Shown: piece by piece, positions 31,898-41,716 of the stretch
Numbering within the stretch: the first letter of the stretch is position 1
Layout: each line of letters starts with the position of its first letter
Program-made: the position numbers and the translations under genes
Assembly: GCA_002049455.2 (NCBI GenBank)
Contig: KV919231.1
Location: 1 to 44,023, forward strand
Direction: 5' to 3'
DNA: 44,023 bases
From: Porphyra umbilicalis
Taxonomy: Eukaryota > Rhodophyta > Bangiophyceae > Bangiales > Bangiaceae
Notes under the pieces: model-generated
What the model saw: only the letters and a program-made list of their open reading frames with translations
Database searches by the model: none
Told to the model about the DNA's origin: nothing

Positions 31898-32749
31898 ATG
31901 GTCACTCGCGCGCCGCGGGTCGGGCGCCGCGGGTGCGTCGCCGAATGTGCGCACCGGGTATTGGAGGCCAAGGCGGGGTTGCCGCCGCCGCTGGCATCGC
32001 CAAGTGTCTGGGGCGCTGCCGCAGGCCTGCCGACGACGACACAGGCAGCCGACGGCACGCAGCCACATTGGGAGCTGCGGCGGACGGTGGCGTACGCGCG
32101 AGTCGCTGATATTGACTGCGCCATTGGGACTATGCGGGCCCAGTCCAAGTCTTCCACCGGTGCAGGAGCGCGGTCAGCGCCGATGCCGCCCCCGAGCGGT
32201 GCAGTGTTCTCCTTCAGCGCCGCGGCATATGCTGAAAAGTCGGGCGGGCGTGTGCGCGACCGCGCGCGGGGGGCCTACCACAAGGCGGTGGCCAGGAAGA
32301 TCGCGGCCGCGGCGGCGGCCGGCGGCCGTGCCCCACCGCGGGCCGTCAAAATGTACTTGCAGCAGCAGCTCGAGGGCACGTCCCTCAAAGTTGCTGGACT
32401 GGCAGCGTGGCGTGACACCACGGTGGCGTGGCTCGCCTGCCGCCAAAGTACGGCGTATGCGTTGGCCTTTAGCGCCGCCGCCTCGCGTGACCTGCACTGC
32501 GCCCACGTGCATGCAGAACTTCAATACGCGCTCCTCGTTGTTCGCCTCGCGGAGCATTGTACAGGCGGTCAGCTGCGGCGGGTCGTCGACGGGGGCATTT
32601 TTGTCCTCGTGAGGGGCGCAGCCGCTCTGCGCGGTAGCAGCACGCGGCGCAAGCGGGCGCTGGTGCCGCACGTGTACCTTCTCGAGCGAGACGAGAACAA
32701 CTCGTCGCAGGCGTGTTTCGGGTGTCGCTCTCAGCTGGCCAACGCGTAA
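31898..32749 (+). CDS. Hypothetical protein, family not recognised
   Basis: This is a 283-codon ORF, or 206 codons from the Met at 32132. Unlike neighbouring shadows it has balanced composition in its second half: KMYLQQQLEGTSLKVAGLAA, then Trp- and Cys-containing helical sequence such as ELQYALLVVRLAEHC. It ends ACFGCRSQLANA with a CxxC pair. There is no signal peptide or membrane segment. It could be a fragment of a mobile-element protein given its surroundings, but I see no catalytic motif. The true start and any introns are unknown. Confidence 0.3.
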   Translation: MVTRAPRVGRRGCVAECAHRVLEAKAGLPPPLASPSVWGAAAGLPTTTQAADGTQPHWELRRTVAYARVADIDCAIGTMRAQSKSSTGAGARSAPMPPPSGAVFSFSAAAYAEKSGGRVRDRARGAYHKAVARKIAAAAAAGGRAPPRAVKMYLQQQLEGTSLKVAGLAAWRDTTVAWLACRQSTAYALAFSAAASRDLHCAHVHAELQYALLVVRLAEHCTGGQLRRVVDGGIFVLVRGAAALRGSSTRRKRALVPHVYLLERDENNSSQACFGCRSQLANA

Positions 32750-34366
32750 ACGACGCCACTGAGCTCCCATACTGCGCGCCGCATGACCAACCCAACGGCG
32801 CTTGGTCGGGTGCAGCGCGACCCGGAAGCGACGGTGGTGGCCAAGGCGCGGCCGCCACGGCGGGGCACACCAACCAGCCGCCGGGGCGGCTGGTGCCAGA
32901 GGGCGCCTGCCCCCCTGCCCCTGCCGACCGCCCCGAGTTGCGCCCGGCGACCGCGCGCAGCGACTTTCGGGTTTCGACGTGCCCGCGATGACCCGCGGGT
33001 CATCGTGCCTGCGCGCCGGCTTCTGTTGCGGCGGCTCGTCGGCGATTTCTGACGCCATCTAGCGGCGCGGTTAGCGGCGCACCGTCGCGCGGCGGTCGGT
33101 CCCACCCGCGCGCCCGTATGCCGTGTCGGCCACCTCGCCCGTCGTGCGCAGGGGCGCCGTGCGGCGGAGTGACGGCCCCTCCCTTGGGCGTCGCGCGACG
33201 CCGGCGGGCCGCCGTCGCTGCGTGGGCGGCAGCGGCACCCCTTTTTCTGCCCCACGTTCCCCCCGCCACGTCAACGTGGCTGTACGTGCCCCCGTGCGCG
33301 CTCGCGGCAATGGAGCCGGCCGGCGTGCCCTGTGTCGATGCGTTGCCGAGCCCGCCACCGCCCTCAAGGCCAGGGTATTGCACGCAAGTGTCTGGAATTA
33401 ATGACAAAATCGATAGAAATCGTGCCCAGTATGATTTAAATCCCTTGACCTCTTTCTTATAGCCCCACTTCGTTTCTGAAACGTTGGATTTGGAGGTGCC
33501 GCTGGCGCGCCAAAAATGGACCTCCCTGCGCCCTCCCCCCACTCGATATCGGCGACAGACCATCGCGGCGCGCGAAGTGGCGCTCGGCGCACTTAGAGCG
33601 CACTTGCGCTCGATCGCTAGCTAATGTCGGACACGGGCATGTGATTGGCCAAAGAGGCTTCCGTATCTTGATCCGCGGTTCGGCCCGGGGAAAGGTCGCG
33701 GTCGGGCCAGAAATCTGACACCTGCGCGAGTAAGGTCGTCGGGGCACCTCTTATGGTGCGTGTCCCAAAAATGAGACATGCGCGTTTTCTGAAGGACTGA
33801 CACATCACTGCATGGGGGCAGGCGGCGTGGGGTACGAGAAAATTCTCGACTGGCCTCCATGGAAAGAGCATCTCCCGACGCGTGCTTGGCTTACAACTCC
33901 TTAACACCCGCCTGTGGGCCCTGTTCTGTGGACCTCTCAGATATCCCCGATCTTGGAGCCAGCCTTTTTCAGGTTCTTGGGGTAAAAGGTTTGCAACGCC
34001 AAAGCTCATGTGATAACTGGAGCTTCGATGAGGGGTGTCCCAAATCGTGTTTTCCTCACAGGGGGCTACATGGGGGTCTTTTTCACGTTTTTATTGGGAA
34101 GGTGGTGCCCTTTTCTTCGTGCACAAATTGTCAGGACATGCCTGCTTTAGTATCTGTGCATTTGATTGGGCCGCGTCATCGTCACCTGTCGAAGCTGCAA
34201 TGAATGACACTTTCCCCCATGACATGTCAGGATGTGCCGCCTCTGCTAACACTGTCAGGGGCTGTTCTGGAAGCACAGTGGGACCGAGTGGGTCACATTA
34301 CATTATCGGACCGTTGCAGAAGGCCAGTGGGCCGAGAAAAAAAGAAAAAACCGCCATGTCTCATTA
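32750..34366. other. Unassigned spacer
   Basis: 32750-33350 is GC-rich with overlapping ORFs and no domain. 33380 onward has lower GC. A minus-strand ORF of 130 codons (34009-33617) has ordinary composition but no recognised motif. Confidence 0.4.
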
Positions 34367-35033
34367 GAGAGCGTCGGCAAGTCGGGCGTGGGTATCAAAA
34401 GTGGGTAGAATGTGGGTCGCCGACCCACGTCGGATGTACCCACATCTTACCCACATTTAGCGTCGGCAAGTGGCCAAATAACGGTCGACACGATTTGAGC
34501 TCTCCACATCTACCGCAACCGCACAGCAGCGACCTCTGTGCGAGCAACACCTTCCAATTGACCTCCACCCCCAGCACCATCACCCCTTCCCGCTTGGGGA
34601 AACGCCCCGGCCGACCATATGACAGGGCGGCGGTCGATGGAGATGGGATACAGTGGGCATAGTGCGAGTTTTGGATGGAGGGGCGCCGGCAGTTAAGGGC
34701 GTGGGGGGGGGGGGGGGTGACGGCATCGGGGGGAGTAGGGGGCCGGTTGACAAAGGCAGCTTGTACGGTGCAAGATGATGCGGCTTCTCGATACACCCGA
34801 TACAGGAGACACGAGCGCCCGTGGTGGGCGCCAAGCCCGGGCTGAGACGAGCGGTGGTGGCACAACTAGCGCCACGTGTGTGGCCACGTGGTCCTCACCG
34901 ACCGGTATTTGGCGTGGGTCGGATGACCCAGATAGCCACAAATGGGTTCCAAATGTGGGTAGCCGCTGCTACGTGGCACGAAACGTGTCCTCGATCCACG
35001 CCGCCGACCCACATTTGACTTGCCGACGCTCTC
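34367..35033. mobile_element. 667-bp inverted-repeat element with TA duplication
   Basis: Both ends carry GAGAGCGTCGGCAAGTC in inverted orientation, followed four bases later by GTGGGT, and both are flanked by TA (34365-34366 and 35034-35035). A further internal copy of the AGCGTCGGCAAGT core occurs at about 34462. GTGGGT/ACCCAC motifs recur in the subterminal 100 bp. There is no transposase ORF. It looks like a second, longer Tc1/mariner-type MITE family, unrelated in its ends to the element at 23589. Confidence 0.8.
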
Positions 35034-35880
35034 TATTTTTGGGATACGCACCATAACAAATTTCGCCTAATCCTTCGGGCCCAACCTTTCCCGGGGCACA
35101 ATAACCTGTAGTTAAAGTATTTGATTTGGGTATAAATCAACGGTCCGGATAAAAATCGGTGGGTGTTGATCAAATCAATAAAAATCGCCTGGTACGGTTT
35201 AACATTGAGGGGTGATTTAAATCACCAAAAATCGGGCCCTTTTTCAATTTAATCACCCCTCTGTTCAGTAGTCACTGAAGAATCGGCTTTTCACATGGTC
35301 ATTTGATTTGTGGCAACAGACTGAGTCCATGTCTTTGGGCAATTGTGGAAGACTTGATTACGTCGAGGCCCACGGGTCGCGATCTACGCGGCGCCCAACA
35401 TTGCCGCGCCGACGCTTCGGCGTGACCGCGCCCGCTGACCTTCCCCCCCCCCCCCCCCACGGCCGTCGACGCCGCCGTCGGCGGCCGCGCCCACTGCCTC
35501 CCGCCCTCTACTGTCGTTCTTACTCATCCACCCACCCCAAACGGCCATGACGCCACGTCGACCACCCGCTGCGGTGGGGTGCGTGGCGACCTCGTGATCC
35601 GCTGCGTGGCGGCAGCCGCCGCGGCCGCGGCCGCCCCCGCCGACGGGTCGTCGGCGCGGCTGGTTCTTTTTTCCTTTTTGTCTTGTGTTTTGCGCTCGCA
35701 GCATTGCTACTTGGAGTGACTGGCCGTCACCACGGTGTCGGGCGGCCATGGGACCACGCGGGGGACGCGACGGCTCGCCGCGTCGTCGACGGCATCCCCG
35801 TCCCTGTCCACCACCGTCGCCACGCGTGCCACGCCGCGCGCCGACACGCGCCGGCAGACGTGGCGACGGTGGCCAAGGCG
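35034..35880. other. AT-rich palindromic DNA and tyrosinase upstream region
   Basis: 35100-35290 is AT-rich with repeated ATTTGAT/AAATC motifs and the 16-bp palindrome GGTGATTTAAATCACC at 35211-35226, plus an inverted partner ATTTAATCACCCCT ending at 35260. From 35390 the DNA is GC-rich. A pyrimidine tract ending GCGCTCGCAG at 35700 resembles a splice acceptor, so a 5' exon of the tyrosinase gene may lie upstream. Confidence 0.5.
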
Positions 35881-38537
35881 ATGGCGCGCACATCTGGCCC
35901 GTCGCGCCGTTGCGCGGGCCCCCTTGCCGCCCACCTGGTCACCGCCGCCGCCGCCGCCGCCCTCGTCGTGGCCGTCGCTGCCCTTGCGGTCGGCACCCCC
36001 ACCGGGGGGGCCCCCCCCGCCACCCACCCCCCCCAGCCCACCGCTGGCGGTCGGTCCCCTGTCCGCCCGGCCGGCCGACAGGCGGCGCCCCCTCCCCCCC
36101 ACCTCGACGTCACCTGTGCGACCGGCCGGCGGGTGCGGAAGGAGTATGGGGCCCTAACCGTCGCGGAGCGCACCGCCTACCAAGCCGCCCTCGTCGGCTT
36201 GCGCGCCCGCCCTGGCGCCGCCGGCAGCCGCTGGGACGCGTTTGAGGAGATTGTCGAAATGCACGCCGCGTACGGCGCCTACGCGCACGGCGGCGCGCAC
36301 TTTCTCGCGTGGCACCGCCTCTTGTTGCTCGGCTTTGAAAACGCGCTGCGGACGGTCGACGCGGCCGTCACGCTGCCGTTTTGGGATTGGGCGCTCGACG
36401 CAGCCGACCCGGCGCTGTCGCCCGTGTGGGGGCCGACGATGCTCGGCGGCACGGTCGCGGGCGGCTGCATTAACGATGGCGCCTTTGCCGGCTGGGCCGT
36501 CGACAATAACGGCACGCACTGCATCATGCGGGGCTTCACGTCGGGGCAGGCGGGCGCGCTCGGCAGCCTCTTCCTCCCCAAAGCCGCCCTGTCGGCGTTT
36601 TGGTCCAACACGTCGGCGCCGTGGGCGGACTTTGCGTCGGGCCTCGAGGTCGTCCACGGGCTGCCGCACGTGGAGATTGGGCACCGGCGGCTGCAGGGGG
36701 ATATGTACCGCCTGGAGCGGGCGGCGGCGGACCCGGCGTTTTTCGCCCACCACACGTTTGTCGACGCGGTGTGGGCGGCGCGGCAGGGTGTCCCCGGCAT
36801 TGACCGGCGGGCGTATGGGGGGGCCATTGGTGGCGGCCGCACGGCTGCGCTGGGCGATGTGCTCGAGCCGTTTGGCGTGCGCGCCGCGGCGGCGGTCGAC
36901 TTGGACTGCGTCGTGTACGAGATGGACCCGCGGGCGACGCGGGCGGCGCCGGCCGCGACGCCGTCACCGTCGCCGTCGCCGAGCGCGGCGCCGACGAGGG
37001 AGCCGACCGCGGCGCCGACGGCGTCGCCGTCCAAGGCGCCGACGGCGTCGCCGTCCAAGGCGCCGACGGCGTCGGCGTCTGCGACGGCCTCGCGCTCGGC
37101 GACCCCTCTGCCGGCGACGCCGACCGGCTCGGCGGTGCCGACCGCGACTCCGTCTGGGACGCCGGCGCGCTCATCCGGACCGTCAGTGCCGCCCGAGGCG
37201 CCCACCGCGTCGGTGTCTGCGACGGCCACGCGCTCTTCGACCCCTCTGCCGGCGACGCCGACCGGCTCGACGGCGACCCCGTCGGGGATGCCGGCGCGCT
37301 CATCCGGCGCTTCCACAGCGACACCGGCGTCAACGGCGGCGCCCGCCGGACGGACGGTGACACCCACGGCAACGGCGACGGTGCTGCCGGTAATTGGGGC
37401 GCAGGCCGGGCGGGCGACTGCGTCTCCGACGGGCACGGCCGCCGAACCATCGGCCGCCAATGCCGCGGCTGCCGATGCGACGGCCGCCAAACCGTTGGCC
37501 ACCACACCGGGGGCCGTCGAGCCTACAGCCGCCAATGCGACATCCGTCGAGCCGACGGCCGCCAATGCCACAGCCGCCGATGCGACAGCCGCCAATGCCA
37601 CGGCCGCCGATGCGACGGCCGCCAAGCCGGCGGCCGGCGATCCGGTGGCCGCCAATTCGACGACGGCCCAGCCAACGTCCACCGAGCCGACGTCTGCCGA
37701 GCCGACAGCCACCACTGCAACGGTCACCAAGCCGACGGTCACCAAGCCGACGGTCACCCAACCGACGGCCGCCCAGCCGACGGCCGCGAAGCCAACAGCA
37801 ACCACACCGACGGCCGCCAAGCCAACGGCCGCCAAGCCGACGGCCGCCAAACCGCCGGCCACCAAGCCGACAGCCACCAAGCCGACTGCCACCAAGCCGA
37901 CGTCCGCCAAGCCGACGTCTCCCGAGCCGACGGCCGCCAAACCGACTGCCATTAAACCGGCGGCCGCCAAGCCGACTGCCACCAAACCGGCGGCCGCCAA
38001 GCCGACTGCCACCAAACCGGCGGCCGCCAAGCCGACTGCCACCAAACCGGCGGCCGCCAAGCCGACTGCCACCAAACTGGCGGCCGCCAAGCCGACGTCT
38101 GCCGAGCCGACGTCTGCCGAGCCGACGTCTGCCGAGCCGACGTCTGCCGAGCCGACGTCTGCCGAGCCGACGTCTGCCGAGCCGACGTCTGCCGAGCCGA
38201 CGTCTGCCGAGCCGACGGCCGCCGAGCCGACGGCCGCCGAGCCGACGGCCGCCGAGTCGACGTCCGCCGAGTCGACGTCCGCCGAGACGGCCGCCGAGCC
38301 GACCGCGCCGGGGCCCACCCGCAAGCCATCCGCTACGACCGGCAAGCCCACCACAACGGCGTCGCCGACCGCTGCGGCCGCCACGCCTTCACCGCGCGGG
38401 CGGCCGACACGCAGCGTCGCGACAGAGGCAGCCTCCCCGACGCCGACGCCCACGCCGACGCCGACGCCCACGCCGACGCCGACGCCCGCGGGGACCATAG
38501 CGGAGGCCAAGCCCCTGTGCCCGGTCGCAGGCGACGA

Positions 38538-38568
<31 letters not shown>

Positions 38569-39458
38569 GCCACTGGCACTGCTACCGCCACCGCCACGGC
38601 AACTGCCGCCACGGATGCCGCCACATGTGCGGCGACCGGCACCTGCCCCGACCGCGACGCAGGCGGGCTCCCCGACACGGCAGAGCGGGCCGGCAAACTT
38701 ACAGGCCTCTGGTCGCGCCTCTGGCATGACGCCACCCCGACGCCGTCGCCCACGCCCGCCGGCGCGGCCGCCGACGCTGGCCACTCGCGGGGCGGCGCCC
38801 CCGCCCCCCCCACCGCCACCACCACCCGCGGGAGGCGGCGGCCAAGGCGGTGCTCGTCGCCCGCCTCGAAGCTGCCGCCGACGCGGCGGAAGCGGAGCGT
38901 GCCTCTGCTGCGCGGGCAGCCACCGACTCGGCGACGGCGGCGGCCGCCGCCGCCGCCGCCTCGGCCGCCGACGAGGACGCGGCGCAGCGGCAGTTGGAGG
39001 CCGAGGCGGCCCGCAAGGACGATGGCGACGGCGACAGCGACGGCGACGGCGGCGACGGCGGCCGCGACGGCGGCAGCGGTACCAACGACGCGGCGGCGCC
39101 CGCTGCGCGCCTCGTGGCCGAGCCCGGCGCGCACGCGCGGCGGCTCAAGGCGCTCGCCGCCGCCGCCGCGTCGACGCGCGCGAAGGCGCGGGCGGCGCGT
39201 CGCGGCGCGGCGGCCGCCGCGCGCGAGGCGCGGCGCTCGCGCCTCGCCGCGACGCAGCTGGCGCGGGCGGCGTCGCTCGCGCTCTTTGCGGTCGTCAATG
39301 ATATGGATGTGGACATATCGGCGGCGGGGGGGGCGGTCGTCGACGCCGTCGAGGTGGAAGTCGAGCGGGAGGAGGAGGCGGCGGAGGATGCCGTCGAGGC
39401 GGCAAAGGAAGCGGACGCCGACGCGGCCGCTGAGGCGGCCGTGGCGCGGGCCATGTGA
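35881..39458 (+). CDS. Tyrosinase with Thr/Pro/Ala stalk and acidic coiled tail (frame change near 38815)
   Basis: Tyrosinases are binuclear copper enzymes that oxidise phenols to quinones. From the Met at 35881 there is a hydrophobic N-terminal segment (HLVTAAAAAALVVAVAALAV), a likely signal peptide or anchor. The copper-A site follows: His128, His136 and His145 in AHGGAHFLAWHR, then FENALR and LPFWDW. The copper-B site has His259 and His263 (HGLPH) and His290/291 in DPAFFAHHTFVD; all ligands are present. From about residue 360 a low-complexity Thr/Ala/Pro/Lys/Glu stalk runs about 600 residues. Near 38815, within C runs, coding quality shifts by one frame to REAAAKAVLVARLEAAADAA and an acidic, helical tail ending at 39458. 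The original frame continues as Arg-rich sequence to 39846, which I think is spurious. An alternative upstream Met (35683) starts MCFALAALLLGVTG. Extracellular or wall location is inferred. Confidence 0.8.
37930..38214. repeat. 30-bp and 15-bp tandem repeats coding the tyrosinase stalk
   Basis: At about 37930-38094 a 30-bp unit encodes about four to five copies of AAAKPTATKP. At 38095-38214 eight identical copies of ACGTCTGCCGAGCCG encode TSAEP. Shorter units surround them, and PT dipeptide repeats occur at 38435-38490. All lengths keep the frame. Confidence 0.95.
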
Positions 39459-40389
39459 TGCACCCGCGTGCGCCCGCGTGCGCCCGCGTGTGCCCGTGGT
39501 GGGGTGGAGGGGGGGTTTGGCGGCAGCGGCCGCCCCCAGGCGAGGAGGGGGTGGGGCGTTCGTCGTCAGGGGTGGCCGAGTGACCGCCTTGTCATGCGAC
39601 TGTTCACAGAAAATGCATGGCCGCATGCAGACATCTTGCGCTGTTTTCTGTGTCGCTGATCGGCATCGCCTGCTTTGCCTTGCCACCGTCGCCGAAGTTG
39701 CTAGAGTGTTGCTACTGGGAGACAGTGCGCTCAAGCAACAAATGCGCCCAAGGAAGCGAGAGATGTCTTCGATGCATCGATGGCCGTCTTGTGATTTCGA
39801 ATGCACGTGCCACACGCACGATATATGTCTTTCTCCATTCCTGTAGGTTCCTTTGCTATTTATCCACCCCTGGATAAGAACGAGACAGCTTTGCACTGCC
39901 AGGAAGGGCGATTTTGCCATCTTCTGCACGAAAAAAGAGGGCTACTTAGGAGTCTGTCAGGCGACGAACAGGGTGGACAGCACTGGAGAAAGACTGTATT
40001 GGCAGGCCAAACAGGCAGACTACTTTAACTGCCAGTCGCAGTAGATTCTTCCCACGTGTCTGCACAGTGACCACAGACGCGGCTCTGTGGCGTGAGCCCT
40101 CATTGTTCCGCGGCCCCGCAACGCCCCACACAGGCCCACTCATGTTGAGCCGAGGTCACACCTTGGCCTGCGTCACACATCCCGTTCGACTGCGAGATTG
40201 GCCGACCACCAGCGATCGCCTCGTGTCTGTGGCTTTTTGGCCCTCCCCGTCGCCCCTTCCGCCCCCGCCCATCCCCTCCCCTGACGCCATCCCCATTCCC
40301 ATCCCCAACCCTGGTCCACCCACCCCCCGGCTGCCCATCCTGACCCCCATTCGGCCAGTTTGAGCATTGATCCTTCCTCCCCCTTCGCC
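39459..40389. other. Spacer between tyrosinase and TPI
   Basis: No gene is supported. The last 250 bp before 40390 is pyrimidine-rich and would include the TPI promoter and 5' UTR; no TATA box is seen. Confidence 0.5.
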
Positions 40390-41313
40390 ATGGCTTTCAT
40401 CACGAGCGGTGCCGCGGCTGTCAGCGGTGCGTCGCTGTCGGCGCGCCGGGCCTTCACCGGCGCGGCGGTGTGCCCGACGGCCGCGGCGACGGCCGCCCCG
40501 GTGGCGGCGGCATGGCGCATGTCGGCTGGCGGTCACCGCACCTTCCTGGTGGGTGGTAACTGGAAGTGCAACCTGTCGAAGGACGCCATCACCAGCCTGT
40601 GCAAGGAGCTGAGCGCGGCGCCGGACCTGGAGACGGACAAGGTGGAGGTGGTGCTGGCGCCGCCGGCACCGTACCTGGACCACACCCGCTCGGTGCTGCG
40701 TAAGGACTTTGAGGTGGCGGCGCAGAACATCTGGGTCGGCGGCCCTGGTGCCTTCACCGGCGAGACCGCTGCTGAGATGATCAAGGACGTCGGTTGCACG
40801 TGGGTGATCCTCGGCCACTCGGAGCGGCGCAACCTGCCTGAAATCAGGGAGACGGATGACTTTATCGCCCAAAAAACCAAGACGGCCCTCTCGCACGGCC
40901 TCAAGGTGATGTTCTGCGTCGGCGAGACGCTTGCCGAGAGGGAGGCGGGTCAGACCCTCGACGTGTGCGTGCGGCAGCTGCGGGCGCTGGCGGAGGTCAT
41001 TGGCGCGAATGACTGGACGGATGTAGTCATTGCGTACGAGCCTGTGTGGGCTATCGGCACGGGCAAGATTGCGACGCCCGACCAGGTGGAGGAGGTGCAT
41101 GAGAAGATCCGCCACTACCTGGCGGGCGAGGTCAATGACTCGGTGGCGCAGCAGACGCGAATCCTGTATGGTGGCAGCGTCAGCCCGACCAACTGCAACG
41201 AGCTGGCGCAGCTTCCGGACGTGGACGGCTTCCTGGTTGGGGGCGCGAGCCTCAAGGCCTCCTTCCTGGAGGTCATTGAGTCCTTCAAGAGCGACATTGC
41301 GGCGGCGGTCTAG
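40390..41313 (+). CDS. TPI: Triosephosphate isomerase with N-terminal targeting extension
   Basis: This enzyme interconverts dihydroxyacetone phosphate and glyceraldehyde 3-phosphate in glycolysis and the Calvin cycle. It has 307 residues from the Met at 40390, versus about 250 for the core. The core begins at about residue 50 (RTFLVGGNWKCN). Catalytic residues are Lys59 (NWKCN), His143 (LGHSERR) and Glu217 (AYEPVWAIGTGK, including the flexible loop); the phosphate-binding YGGSV is at 260-264. The leader MAFITSGAAAVSGASLSARR is Ala/Ser-rich with an early Phe and no acids, like plastid transit peptides of red algae; a mitochondrial presequence is less likely but possible. The Met ten codons upstream (40360) would bury this leader, so I rejected it. 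The gene has no introns and is convergent with SmF. Confidence 0.97.
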   Translation: MAFITSGAAAVSGASLSARRAFTGAAVCPTAAATAAPVAAAWRMSAGGHRTFLVGGNWKCNLSKDAITSLCKELSAAPDLETDKVEVVLAPPAPYLDHTRSVLRKDFEVAAQNIWVGGPGAFTGETAAEMIKDVGCTWVILGHSERRNLPEIRETDDFIAQKTKTALSHGLKVMFCVGETLAEREAGQTLDVCVRQLRALAEVIGANDWTDVVIAYEPVWAIGTGKIATPDQVEEVHEKIRHYLAGEVNDSVAQQTRILYGGSVSPTNCNELAQLPDVDGFLVGGASLKASFLEVIESFKSDIAAAV

Positions 41314-41716
41314 GGCGGTTTAGCCACAACCGCGACGCTCGGGTGGGAGTGACGGCGGAGGGGTGGGAGAAAGCGGCCGTGGGGTCTGGCGGATGCCGGC
41401 GTTAACCACGAAGTGGCCCTGGTGGTCGCTGCGCAGGGGCTTGGATCACGGCTGTTGGGGTCGGGCCGGGCACCCCCGCGTTTCTTTTGGCTGCGCCATC
41501 AGCCTGCCCCGTCTGCGTACATGTTGCTTTTCTCGTCCGCATTGCGCTTTTTGTTTTGTGTACCTTTGGTGGCTGCGTGCTTGTTCCTTCCCTTGCCCCT
41601 GCAGCGGGGACATCGAAACGTTTTTCCTTCACCTGCCGCGTACGTCGGCTCTTTTTTGTTGCTTTGCCTCGTCACGGAGGTCTCCCCTTCATCCGTACGC
41701 TGGCGAAGCTGACCCG
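41314..41716. other. Convergent spacer between TPI and SmF
   Basis: About 400 bp of moderately GC-rich DNA with T-rich stretches holds both 3' ends. No gene or clear polyadenylation motif is seen. Confidence 0.5.

Noticed and set aside
36279..39929. 1216-codon minus-strand ORF with regular five-residue repeats opposite the tyrosinase
   Set aside because: It is the antisense of the tyrosinase and its repeat stalk; the plus strand has all copper ligands, so this is a shadow.
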